This document shows positions 19,351-27,180 of a stretch of DNA of 64,000 nucleotides, piece by piece. The notes under the pieces were generated by a model that had not been told where the DNA came from, did no database searches, and saw nothing but the letters and a program-made list of their open reading frames with translations. Source of the stretch: Acidobacteriaceae bacterium. GTDB taxonomy: Bacteria > Acidobacteriota > Terriglobia > Terriglobales > Acidobacteriaceae. Position 1 is the first letter of the stretch. The number at the start of each line of letters is the position of its first letter. The translations under genes and the position numbers were made by a program. The stretch spans positions 1-64,000 of the forward strand of contig JAOAPN010000002.1 in the NCBI GenBank assembly GCA_025462885.1, written 5' to 3'.

Positions 19351-20238
19351 CTACTCCGAACTGGCCGTTCTGGATGAGACCGAAGCCAGCGGCCGAGAGC
19401 GGTCGGTATGCATCGTTGGAGCGGAGGCAAGGAGCTGGCGGGTGTAAGGATGGCCCGGCGTCAGGAAGAGATCGCGGGTGGCCGCCTCCTCGATGATGCG
19501 GCCATGCTGCATCACGGCGATGCGGTCTCCCGGCTGATCGCAGGCCTGGGAGACGACGGCAAGATCGTGGGAGATAAAGAGCATCGCCAGGTTGTGGGTC
19601 AGTCGCAGATCCCGCAGCAGCGCGAGAATCTGTGCCTGCACCGTCACGTCCAGGGCGGTGGTCGGCTCGTCCGCGATCAGAAGTCTTGGCTGATTCACGA
19701 TAGCCATGGCGATGAGGATGCGCTGTCGCTGGCCTCCGGAGAACTGGTGCGGGTAGTCGCGGACCCGGCGTTCCGGATCGGGCAGTGCCACCTGGTGCAT
19801 CGCTTCAAGCACGCGGCTCTTGACGGCAGAGCGGCTTAGCTCCGGGTGGTGCGCCTCGACCGCTTCGGCAATCTGAGCCCCGACCGGCATCACCGGGTTC
19901 AGTGCCGTCATCGGTTCCTGAAAGATCATGGCGATATCACGACCGCGATGGCGTCGCATGGCAGATTCGGACAGGGTGAGGAGTTCGTGGCCGTCAAACA
20001 GGATGCTCCCGGTGGTGCGGGCGTTGGGACTGAGGAGCCGCAGAATGGCGAGCGAGGTGGCAGATTTCCCCGATCCCGACTCCCCCACCAGTCCCAACGT
20101 CTGACCCGGAGCGATCGCGAAGGAGATAGCGTCCACCGCCTTGGGGGGAGATGGATCGGCCGATTCATGAGAGCCGAAGGAGATGCTCAGGTCGTTGACT
20201 GCGAGTAGCGGGGCTGCGGATGGGGCTGTCAGGGGCAT
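19351..20238 (-). CDS. Orphan OppD/DppD-type ABC transporter ATPase
   Basis: The 295-residue ATPase has LVGESGSGKSAT (Walker A), FSGGQRQRILIAMAI (signature), LLIADEPTTALDVTVQAQIL (Walker B) and the nickel/peptide-family C-terminal HPYTRQLLAS. These features mark importers of oligopeptides, dipeptides or nickel. It is slightly shorter than the usual 320-330 residues: it stops soon after the tail that normally carries the Fe-S-like cysteines in OppD, and those cysteines are absent. No permease, binding protein or second ATPase lies nearby, so either it works with subunits encoded elsewhere or it is a remnant. Confidence 0.9.
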   Translation of the reverse strand: MPLTAPSAAPLLAVNDLSISFGSHESADPSPPKAVDAISFAIAPGQTLGLVGESGSGKSATSLAILRLLSPNARTTGSILFDGHELLTLSESAMRRHRGRDIAMIFQEPMTALNPVMPVGAQIAEAVEAHHPELSRSAVKSRVLEAMHQVALPDPERRVRDYPHQFSGGQRQRILIAMAIVNQPRLLIADEPTTALDVTVQAQILALLRDLRLTHNLAMLFISHDLAVVSQACDQPGDRIAVMQHGRIIEEAATRDLFLTPGHPYTRQLLASAPTMHTDRSRPLASVSSRTASSE

Positions 20239-20369
20239 GTGGTTGCAAGTTTAGCGAAAAGTGACCGGCGGCGTGAGGCTGCCGCCACGCTTCGCCTTGA
20301 TACAGCGGGATTGCCACAGCGCGAAGTCCTGTAGGCGAAATGCAGCCGGAGAGCGTCTAATCTCAGACG

Positions 20370-22121
20370 ATGATGCTTCAGACAATGACAATGATGATGC
20401 GAAGAATTCTATTGCTGTTGGGGGGGTGCTCCGGGCTGGCAGGTGCGCAGACCCACAAGGTGGCGAAGCCGGAGAGCGTGGTTCGGGCGGTGGGGGTGTA
20501 TGAGTGGACGGGCGATCTGGCGAAGCCTGCGGCCAGCCGGTTGATTCCGGTGACCGTGTTTATCGATGGGCAGTTGCAGGATGCCGGGGTATACCTGGCG
20601 CGGCCCGTGCCGCTGGCACTGTTGAGCGGCAACCTTTATGAGCTTCAGGACGCCGGCAAGCCGAAAGGAGCGCTGGAGCTCTCCTTCGCCCGGCACATGC
20701 AGATGACTGAGAATGCAACCGGTGCCTCGCTCTTCGATGATGGATGGTTCGGCTACGGAAGCTACAAGGCGCCGGCAGCGGAGAAGAAGGCTCCCGCGCT
20801 AAAGCCGTCAAAACAGTTAGCGGAGGTGAAGGGTTCGAAGGGCGCAGCAGATGACGGACGGCCCCACTTCTCGAACAAAGGCGGTGCCGCCGATGCCGAT
20901 GCTAATGCTAATAAAGATAGGGTCGATCCAGACAAAACGACTCCCGGCAAAGCAGGCTCGGATAAGGCAGCTTCGGATGCGCCCGTCGGATCGGCCACGC
21001 CGGAGGACGCGGACCGGCCTACGATGCGACGGCGTTCAGGGAGTTCGGACAACGATTCGGCAGGAAAGAGCTCGACCGCTTCGACTGCAGATAAGGGTGC
21101 GGGGACCGATACGAGTACCCCGGCGGACGATCCGGATCGGCCGCATCTCTCGAAGAAGACCTCTGGCGATCCAGCGGGAGATACGACGGCTTCGACCCCG
21201 GACTCCGGTTCGACCCAGTCCGGTTCGGGCCAGTCTGGTTCGAGTCAATCCGGGAGCGGGGGCGACTCGGACAGCAAGGCTCCGCCTACCACCGCCAGCG
21301 GAGGATCGAAGGACGACCCGGACCGCCCAACCTTGAAACGCCGGACGGCAGAGGAGATAAAGCAGGATCGCAAGAAGGAGGATCGTGCTTCGGTGACGGG
21401 CGTTGGATCGCTGAATGACGATCCGAACCGGCCGACCATCCATCGCGGCAAACCCGCAAGCGCGCTGACGGAGGACGATCTGCCCAAGCTCACCGGGCTT
21501 CCCGTGGATCTGAAGCAGATGGTGGCGGTATCGGATGCGGCGAACCGCCCAGTGCATGAGTTCGCGCGCCCATGGGAGGATGATGCGGAGCGCAAGGCGA
21601 TTCTGACGAAGATGCAGACATTGGCTCGGGCTAAACTTGCTGGCTACGGCGCGAAGGCCGCGGCATCTGTTCCCGAAGCGACACCGCCTGCTCTGCGGAA
21701 GGGAACTCCTGCCGCGACCGCGACGGCTCGCCGGGCTGCCGCAGCGAAGAAGGCTGCTGCTTCTGCGGAAGTGGCTTTGCTGGATGAAGATTTGAAGGGC
21801 TACACATTGAGCTACGGCGGGCTGGCAACGTACGTCTATTCCGCCCATACGGCTGGCGTCGGTGCGGCGCTGGACTACGTGACAGTCGTTGCGCAGGCAG
21901 ATGCTTTAGGAGAGCTAAAACCCGCATTGGATAACGTGACCGACGCAGCTCATCTGGATCGAACCCCCCGCATGCGGCTGGTCGACGCGGTCGATGCCGA
22001 GGCAAGCAATCGGGCCAGCCTGCTGTTCGAACTGCGCGGGCAACATTCGCGACAGTTCGGTCTGTACAGCGTGATCGGAGCCAGGTCCGACCAGAAGTTC
22101 CTGTCCGGAAGCACGCAGTAA
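20370..22121 (+). CDS. Secreted low-complexity protein with repeated D-x-D-R-P motif
   Basis: The 583-residue product has a signal sequence; ATG 20370 or 20397 (MRRILLLLGG) is the start. LLGGC could be a lipobox or GAQ a Sec cut. Residues 35-135 form a compact domain (AVGVYEWTG, RLIPVTVFIDGQLQDAGVYLA). Residues 150-370 are disordered and rich in Ser, Gly, Asp, Lys and Pro, with a repeated motif: DDGRPHFSNK (161), DADRPTMRRR (213), DPDRPHLSKK (254), DPDRPTLKRR (316), DPNRPTIHRG (351) and a weaker ANRPVHEF (391). Residues 480-583 form a second domain (LKGYTLSYGGLATYVYSAHT). I do not recognise a named family. It ends 20 bases from the convergent 22142 gene. Confidence 0.75.
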   Translation: MMLQTMTMMMRRILLLLGGCSGLAGAQTHKVAKPESVVRAVGVYEWTGDLAKPAASRLIPVTVFIDGQLQDAGVYLARPVPLALLSGNLYELQDAGKPKGALELSFARHMQMTENATGASLFDDGWFGYGSYKAPAAEKKAPALKPSKQLAEVKGSKGAADDGRPHFSNKGGAADADANANKDRVDPDKTTPGKAGSDKAASDAPVGSATPEDADRPTMRRRSGSSDNDSAGKSSTASTADKGAGTDTSTPADDPDRPHLSKKTSGDPAGDTTASTPDSGSTQSGSGQSGSSQSGSGGDSDSKAPPTTASGGSKDDPDRPTLKRRTAEEIKQDRKKEDRASVTGVGSLNDDPNRPTIHRGKPASALTEDDLPKLTGLPVDLKQMVAVSDAANRPVHEFARPWEDDAERKAILTKMQTLARAKLAGYGAKAAASVPEATPPALRKGTPAATATARRAAAAKKAAASAEVALLDEDLKGYTLSYGGLATYVYSAHTAGVGAALDYVTVVAQADALGELKPALDNVTDAAHLDRTPRMRLVDAVDAEASNRASLLFELRGQHSRQFGLYSVIGARSDQKFLSGSTQ

Positions 22122-22141
22122 TCTGTGCTGGCTTCAAGCGG

Positions 22142-24199
22142 TCAGAACTTGAGCAGAGGGAGCAGGCTCGAGTAGTCGTCGGTCCAGAGGCGTATGCCGA
22201 GCACTCTTGGGATGGGGATCTGGTTTTCGGTGATCAGGGGATCGGTGAGAAAAGTTTCGTTGTTCGTAACCAGGACCCAGGAGGCTCGATAAGCGCCCTC
22301 GGCGTTGTTCGCCGGGCTGTCGATGCTGGCGGATTTGAGGTGGGCATTGGCGGCGAGGAGAGCGACCTCGGGAGCCAGGTCCACGTACTGGTTAGAGACG
22401 TGGAAGGCCAGGATTCCGCCGGGAGCGAGGTGACTCTGGTAGAGCGTGAGGGCCTGGGCGGTGAGGAGATGAAGGGGGATGGCGTCGCCGGAAAAGGCAT
22501 CGATGACCAGGACATTGAACTTCTGCGGCGATTCGGAAGCCAGGGTCGTGCGTGCGTCGCCTTCGAGGACCGTGGTCTGGGCTTTTGAGTCGCGGAGGTA
22601 GGTAAAGAGGTTGCGGGCGATGGGCTCGACGGCGGGATTCAGCTCATAGAAACGGAAGCGGTCGCCGGGTTCACCGTAAGCGGCCAGAGTCCCGGCGCCG
22701 AGGCCGATGATGCCGACATTGCGCGGTCGGCCCTTGCAGCAGAGGGTGAGCGCAAGGCCGATGCCAGAGTTGGCCCCGTAGTACGTGGTCGGCGTGTGGA
22801 CGAGGGCCGGGGAGAAGATCTGGTTGCCGTGCTGGATGGTCCCGTTGAGCATCATGCGGGTGGGAGCGGCTTGCTGCGAGGCCTGTCCGTTGCTGTAGGG
22901 GGCATGGTTGGTCTGCTTGATGCGGAGGGTTCCGTAGAAGTTCCGGGTCAGGAGGAGGGCGTCGCGTCCGTAGGCGACATGCAGCATGACGGCCAGGAGC
23001 AGGAGACCAGCCGCTGCAGTCGACCAGAGAATGCGCTGGATAATGCCCTCGCGCCACAGGGTCGGGACGGCCACGGCGGCGGTGACGCAGAAGGCGATGG
23101 GGAGGTCGTAGTTGGCGGAGAAGAGCAGCGGGGAGGCGATGCCGATGAAGAAGGTTCCGGTCGCTCCTCCGGCGGCGATGAGCAGGTAGAACAGCGTCGA
23201 GTCGGAGGGGTCTTCGGGGCGCAGAGCGTGGGCTTCGGCATGGCAGAAGAGGCACGCCAGGAAGCACTCGGCCAGGAAGAAGCCGATGCCGACCGCGATG
23301 GGCAGTGAGGTATCGGTCTTGGAGAGGGCGTAGCCGAGCGACGCCAGCAGAATCACCAGCAGGCGTGTAATGGTGGCGCGTTTGTAGAGGCCCGGGTACT
23401 CGAAGGCGACGATGAAAGAGAGCAGATAGACCGCAAGCGGCAGCATCCAGAGGAGCGGAATGGCGGCGATGTTAGCGGTGAGGTGACCCGTCACAGCAGT
23501 GAGCTGCATGGCGGCGGCCATGGGGAGGAAGAACCACAGGAGTCTCTGGCGGGGCGTGGTTCGGACGAGCAAAGAGGGTGAGGCCGATTCCCCGGGTTCT
23601 GGGATTGATTCGGTGGCGCGAGCCTTGAGGGTGAGGAGCGTCAGAAGAGCAGCGTAGAGAAGAAATCCGGCCAGCCACAGGACGCGCTGGTGGCGGAGGG
23701 TCAGGTTCGGTTCGAGGACGGTGGGATAGAGGAAGAGGGCGAGCAGGGAACCCACGTTTGAGAGGGCGAAGAGCCGGTAAGGGACCGGGCCGGAGGTAGT
23801 TCGGGCCAGCCAGACCTGCAGGAGAGGGCTGGTCGAGGCGAGCAGAAGGAACGGAAGTCCAATGGAAGTGGTGAGGGTGAGGAAGATGGCGCGAACGGGA
23901 TGGCTGGGATCGGCAGAGACGCCCGGCGTAAGCAGGGTCAGGGCGAGGATTGCAGCGACGGCGACGATCCCCAGGTGCAGGCTGGTGGGCGCATTTCCGG
24001 AGCGGTCACGGGTCAGGGAGTGGGCGTAAAGGTAGCCGAGGAGCAGCGTGATCTGGAAGAAGACCAGGCAGGTCATCCAGACCGCGGAGGAGCCTCCGAG
24101 GAGTGGGAGGAGTTGCTTGGCGGCGATGGGTTCGATGAGGAAGAGAAGCAGGGACGAGAGGAAGATGGTCGTGGCGTAGAGAGAGCGGGAGGTGGGCAT
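22142..24199 (-). CDS. Membrane/spermidine-synthase-like fusion protein
   Basis: The 685-residue protein starts with MPTSRSLYATTIFLSSLLLFLIEP. About twelve hydrophobic segments cover residues 8-430, the membrane part of fused MFS/spermidine synthase proteins. The C-terminal 230 residues form a Rossmann methyltransferase-like domain: VGIIGLGAGTLAAYG binds decarboxylated SAM or SAM, FYELNPAVEPIA is the acidic loop, and VLVIDAFSGDAIPLHLLT follows. A gatekeeper-type YYGANSGIGLAL lies just before. In true spermidine synthases an Asp in this last motif is catalytic; here DAFSGD is kept. The biochemical activity of the fused family is largely unproven. The gene is monocistronic. Confidence 0.85.
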   Translation of the reverse strand: MPTSRSLYATTIFLSSLLLFLIEPIAAKQLLPLLGGSSAVWMTCLVFFQITLLLGYLYAHSLTRDRSGNAPTSLHLGIVAVAAILALTLLTPGVSADPSHPVRAIFLTLTTSIGLPFLLLASTSPLLQVWLARTTSGPVPYRLFALSNVGSLLALFLYPTVLEPNLTLRHQRVLWLAGFLLYAALLTLLTLKARATESIPEPGESASPSLLVRTTPRQRLLWFFLPMAAAMQLTAVTGHLTANIAAIPLLWMLPLAVYLLSFIVAFEYPGLYKRATITRLLVILLASLGYALSKTDTSLPIAVGIGFFLAECFLACLFCHAEAHALRPEDPSDSTLFYLLIAAGGATGTFFIGIASPLLFSANYDLPIAFCVTAAVAVPTLWREGIIQRILWSTAAAGLLLLAVMLHVAYGRDALLLTRNFYGTLRIKQTNHAPYSNGQASQQAAPTRMMLNGTIQHGNQIFSPALVHTPTTYYGANSGIGLALTLCCKGRPRNVGIIGLGAGTLAAYGEPGDRFRFYELNPAVEPIARNLFTYLRDSKAQTTVLEGDARTTLASESPQKFNVLVIDAFSGDAIPLHLLTAQALTLYQSHLAPGGILAFHVSNQYVDLAPEVALLAANAHLKSASIDSPANNAEGAYRASWVLVTNNETFLTDPLITENQIPIPRVLGIRLWTDDYSSLLPLLKF

Positions 24200-24220
24200 A
24201 GGGTCGTCGAGTTACCACTT

Positions 24221-24260
24221 TAGAGCAATTTTCCTGTTGCTGTGGAGTGGATTGCTCGAG
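24221..24260. repeat. Short dispersed extragenic sequence, copy B
   Basis: Begins tagagcaattttcctgtt and resembles 13304-13345. It lies 21 bases upstream of the 24199 start codon, so it may overlap that gene's promoter. The resemblance is found by eye and limited to about 31 bases. Confidence 0.4.
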
Positions 24261-24317
24261 TGAGGGAAGGGCCGGCCCGACGGCGACGCCTATCTTTTGC
24301 CTGATGATTTGGACGAG

Positions 24318-24352
24318 AAAAAGGCCGCAGACTCATTGTCTGCGGCCTTTTT
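24318..24352 (-). terminator. Strong intrinsic terminator after OYE-family gene
   Basis: A perfect 15-bp stem, AAAAAGGCCGCAGAC paired with GTCTGCGGCCTTTTT, closes a 5-base loop. On the minus strand it follows the stop at 24369 by 16 bases and ends in a five-T run. It reads equally well on the plus strand. Confidence 0.9.
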
Positions 24353-24368
24353 GGGGAAGGGCTGTTCG

Positions 24369-25448
24369 TTATGCGGTCGCTTGCTCGGTCTGGAGCGCCG
24401 GATAGTCGGTGTAGCCCTCCGCGCCGTGGGCGTAGAAGGTCGCAGCATTGGGGGTGTTAAGAGGCGCACCCTGGGCGAAGCGTTCGACGAGATCGGGGTT
24501 GGCGATGTAGAGCTTGCCGTAGGCCACAGCGTCTGCCTTGCCCTCGTCGAGAAGCTGCTGACCGGTCTTCTGGTCGAGGGCTTCATTGGCGACGTAGATC
24601 CCGCCGAACGCCTTCTTGAGGGTCGGACCGAGGGAGTCGGGGCCGACGGACTCACGGGCGGCGATGAAGGCAATCTTCTTTTTGCCGAGCTCGGTCGCGA
24701 GGTACGTAAAGGTGGCGGAGAGATTCGAGTCGGAGATGCCGTGAACGCCGGAGCGCGGGGCGAGGTGCATGCCGACGCGGCCCGGACCGAAGACCGAGAT
24801 GGCGGCGTCGGTGACTTCGAGGTGGAGACGGGCGCGGTTCTCGATGGGGCCACCATACTCATCGGTGCGGTGGTTGGTGCCGTCCTGCAGGAACTGGTCG
24901 AGGAGGTAGCCATTGGCTCCGTGGATCTCGACGCCGTCGAATCCAGCGGTCTGGGCGTTCTGGGCTCCGCGGCGGAAGGCTTCGATGACCTCTTTCACCT
25001 CATGGATTTCGAGGGCGCGGGGAGTAACGAAGTCCTTGACTGGGCGCACGAGCGAAGGATGGCCTTCGGCGGCGATGGCAGAGGGGGCGACGGGAAGCTG
25101 GCCGTTGAGGTAGAGAGGGTCTGAGATGCGGCCCACGTGCCAGATCTGGGCGAAGATGCGGCCACCGGCGTTATGAACGGCGGCGGTGATGGGCTTCCAG
25201 GCTTCGGTCTGCTCTTTGGACCAGATGCCGGGGACCTGGGGGTAGCCGACGCCGAAAGGATCGACCGGGGTGCCCTCGGAGAGGATGAGGCCGGCGGAGG
25301 CGCGCTGGGCGTAGTACTCCGCGATGATCGGGGTCGGGACGTGGTCGACGGTACCGCGCAGGCGGGTGAGTGGAGCCATGATGACGCGGTTCGGAAGGTG
25401 AAGATCGCCGAGTTGGAGGGGGTCCAGAAGATCAGGTGAATTTGCCAT
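24369..25448 (-). CDS. Old yellow enzyme family NADH:flavin oxidoreductase / ene-reductase
   Basis: ATG 25448 gives 359 residues beginning MANSPDLLDPLQLGDLHLPNR, the family start; the frame runs on upstream into the promoter. An FMN-binding TIM barrel is seen: IMAPLTRLRG, FAQIWHVGRISDP, FDGVEIHGANGYLLDQFLQDG, NHRTDEYGGPIENRARL. The active-site pair appears as HGAN (His/Asn). These enzymes reduce activated C=C bonds of enals, enones, maleimides or nitro compounds using NAD(P)H. It is divergent from an SDR gene; the 93-base gap contains a 16-base inverted repeat, so the two may respond to one regulator. Physiological substrate unknown. Confidence 0.93.
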   Translation of the reverse strand: MANSPDLLDPLQLGDLHLPNRVIMAPLTRLRGTVDHVPTPIIAEYYAQRASAGLILSEGTPVDPFGVGYPQVPGIWSKEQTEAWKPITAAVHNAGGRIFAQIWHVGRISDPLYLNGQLPVAPSAIAAEGHPSLVRPVKDFVTPRALEIHEVKEVIEAFRRGAQNAQTAGFDGVEIHGANGYLLDQFLQDGTNHRTDEYGGPIENRARLHLEVTDAAISVFGPGRVGMHLAPRSGVHGISDSNLSATFTYLATELGKKKIAFIAARESVGPDSLGPTLKKAFGGIYVANEALDQKTGQQLLDEGKADAVAYGKLYIANPDLVERFAQGAPLNTPNAATFYAHGAEGYTDYPALQTEQATA

Positions 25449-25490
25449 GTCGCAAAGTTTGATGTTGAGCGCTGCGTGTTGGGTGCAGAT

Positions 25491-25506
25491 GTTAAGGTGG
25501 CTTAAC
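25491..25506. promoter_or_regulatory. Inverted repeat between divergent OYE and SDR genes
   Basis: GTTAAGGTGGCTTAAC has perfect 6-base arms and a 4-base spacer. It lies in the 93-base shared promoter region, so a dimeric regulator could bind. No regulator gene adjoins it. Confidence 0.4.
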
Positions 25507-25541
25507 AGGCTTGGCGATACGATTTTGACAGGACGATAACA

Positions 25542-26318
25542 ATGACAATGCGGGTAGCGGTGGTAACGGGAGCGGCACAGGGGATTGGCCGGCAAACGGT
25601 CGAGGTATTGGCAGGGGCGGGCTTTTCGTTGGCGCTGCTGGATTTACAGAAGTGCGCGGCTACCTTGGCTGCGGTCCAGATGCTGGGAGCGGATGCGATT
25701 GATCTGACGGGGGATATCTGCGATGAAGCCTTTGTGGGGCGGGCGGTTGAGGCGGTTCAGCAGCGTTGGGGACGCGTAGATGTGCTGGTCAATAATGCAG
25801 GGATCAGCTTCATCGCTCCGGCGGAGAGTGTGGATGCGGCGGCTTTTCGGCGGGTGCTGGAGGTAAACCTGGTCGCGCCGTTCGTGCTGGCGAAAGGGTT
25901 CGGGGCGATGATGCTGGAGCAGCGCCTGGGCAGCATTGTGAATGTGGCTTCGATAGCGGGGCTGGTGGCGGTGGGGGATCGGTCAGCCTACAACGCTTCG
26001 AAGCACGGGCTGATCGGGCTGACGCGAACGCTGGCGGCAGAGTGGGGCGGTCGCGGCGTGCGGTGCAATGCGGTCTGTCCGGGGTGGGTGAAGACGGAGA
26101 TGGACGTCGCGGACCAGGCGGGTGGGGGCTATAGCGATGCGGATATCGAGGGACGGGTTCCGATGGGGCGGTTTGCGAGTCCGGAGGATATCGCGCAGGC
26201 GATTCTGTTCCTAGCGGAGCCGGAGCGAAGTGGATTCGTCAATGGCGTGGCTCTTCCAGTGGATGGTGGCTGGACGAGTGACGGGAGCTGGCAGAGTCTG
26301 CGGATGAGAAAGCGGTAG
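25542..26318 (+). CDS. Short-chain dehydrogenase/reductase (FabG-like)
   Basis: The 258-residue protein has the classical SDR layout: VVTGAAQGIGRQT (nucleotide binding, TGxxxGxG), NNAGIS, IVNVASIAG and YNASK (catalytic Ser-Tyr-Lys), then CPGWVKTEM. The ending GFVNGVALPVDGGWTS is typical. An acidic residue after the second strand (LLDLQ, about residue 33) suggests NAD(H) over NADP(H). The substrate, probably a sugar or hydroxyacyl compound, cannot be told. ATG 25542 has AGGA 8-9 bases upstream; ATG 25548 also fits. It pairs divergently with an ene-reductase. Confidence 0.93.
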   Translation: MTMRVAVVTGAAQGIGRQTVEVLAGAGFSLALLDLQKCAATLAAVQMLGADAIDLTGDICDEAFVGRAVEAVQQRWGRVDVLVNNAGISFIAPAESVDAAAFRRVLEVNLVAPFVLAKGFGAMMLEQRLGSIVNVASIAGLVAVGDRSAYNASKHGLIGLTRTLAAEWGGRGVRCNAVCPGWVKTEMDVADQAGGGYSDADIEGRVPMGRFASPEDIAQAILFLAEPERSGFVNGVALPVDGGWTSDGSWQSLRMRKR

Positions 26319-26347
26319 ATCGAATTCAGAGAATTCAGAGGATATCC

Positions 26348-26372
26348 GGAAGGGCATACCTTCAAGTATGCC
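26348..26372 (+). repeat. REP-like palindromic element, left unit
   Basis: GGCATAC and GTATGCC (7-bp stem, 6-base loop) occur inside a 25-base unit that returns inverted at 26459-26483 with 22 of 25 matches. A third hairpin (GTTTGCC/GGCAAAC, 26410-26426) lies between. The arrangement is like a bacterial BIME, found after the SDR gene. Confidence 0.65.
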
Positions 26373-26458
26373 GAAAGAAGCATGCCCCTCTATCCTTTGT
26401 TTTTTTGTCGTTTGCCTATGGCAAACCAACAAAGAAACAAATCAAAATGTAATCGTTT

Positions 26459-26483
26459 GGCACACCTGAAGGTATGCTCTTCC
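26459..26483 (-). repeat. REP-like palindromic element, right inverted unit
   Basis: Read on the minus strand this 25-base unit begins GGAAGAGCATACCTTCAG and matches 26348-26372 at 22 of 25 positions. With its partner it frames the gap between two convergent genes. Confidence 0.65.
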
Positions 26484-26489
26484 AACGCA

Positions 26490-26520
26490 GAAGGGCATAG
26501 GAATAACTCCTACGCCCTTC
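26490..26520 (-). terminator. Hairpin after ferritin-like gene
   Basis: A 13-position stem (GAAGGGC-A-TAGGA with TCCTA-C-GCCCTTC, one mismatch) lies 22 bases past the stop of the ferritin-like gene. It lacks a T-run, so it may belong to the adjacent REP-like array instead. Confidence 0.5.
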
Positions 26521-26541
26521 CGTCCCAGCGCGGTGAGCAAG

Positions 26542-27006
26542 TTAGTCCGCGATGCCCACGTTGGGTACGTCGATGCCAAGAGCCGTGGCGAGGGAGATCT
26601 GGTGGTCCTGCTCCTGGATGAGGATCTGGCGGATCTGTTCTGCGGTAGCGAACTCGCCCAGCTCGTCGCACTGCTTCACGCGGCGACGATAGTTGCGGAT
26701 GGTCTCGTTTTCGGCTTCGAGATCGAAGCGGAGCATGTCCTCAGCCTTCTCGGAGGTCTTGACGGGTAGAGGAACGGTGGTGGGCATGCCGCCGAGGTAG
26801 TCGATCTGGTTGGAGAGAATGATGGCGTGGGCCAGCTCTTCGGTCGCGTGGACGGCGAGTTCGGCGGCGATGTTCATGTAGGCCGCGCCCTTGAGGACCT
26901 GGGAATAGTTCACGTAGGCGATGACGGCCTGAAACTCGCGGGACAGGTCTTCGTTAAGAAGATCGATGAGTCTTTCGCGGGTCATGGGAGTTTCTGCTTT
27001 CGACAT
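26542..27006 (-). CDS. Bacterioferritin/Dps-like ferritin-fold protein
   Basis: The 154-residue all-helical protein has the ligand pattern of a di-iron ferritin-like four-helix bundle: Glu24 (DLSREFQAVIAY), E57xxH60 (TEELAHAI), a third-helix Glu pair (LEAENETIRNYRRR) and ExxH near the C-terminus (IQEQDHQ). The length fits bacterioferritin, but no conserved haem Met is evident. Such proteins oxidise and store iron or protect DNA against peroxide. GGAG lies 9 bases before ATG 27006. It is followed by a hairpin and REP-like sequences. Confidence 0.88.
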   Translation of the reverse strand: MSKAETPMTRERLIDLLNEDLSREFQAVIAYVNYSQVLKGAAYMNIAAELAVHATEELAHAIILSNQIDYLGGMPTTVPLPVKTSEKAEDMLRFDLEAENETIRNYRRRVKQCDELGEFATAEQIRQILIQEQDHQISLATALGIDVPNVGIAD

Positions 27007-27109
27007 TCTTTATTTCTCCATTTGTTAATTGGGGCGACTCGATTTTAGATGCAAGTTGGAGGAAAGAGTTCTCCCCTGCGAGGAAGTGAATTTACGGAGA
27101 ACGGAAACG

Positions 27110-27155
27110 CGAAATGGCCGATTTCTTTGTATAGGCAAAGAAATCGGCCATTTCG
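27110..27155 (-). terminator. Very long perfect hairpin after galU
   Basis: A perfect 20-bp stem (27110-27129 with 27136-27155) closes a 6-base loop, 25 bases after the galU stop. The arms are mixed, with AAATGGCCGATTT at their core. No long T-run follows, but stability is high. It lies between galU and the ferritin-like gene, both on the minus strand. Confidence 0.8.
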
Positions 27156-27180
27156 ATAGTAGGTTTCACTGCTCCTCGGA

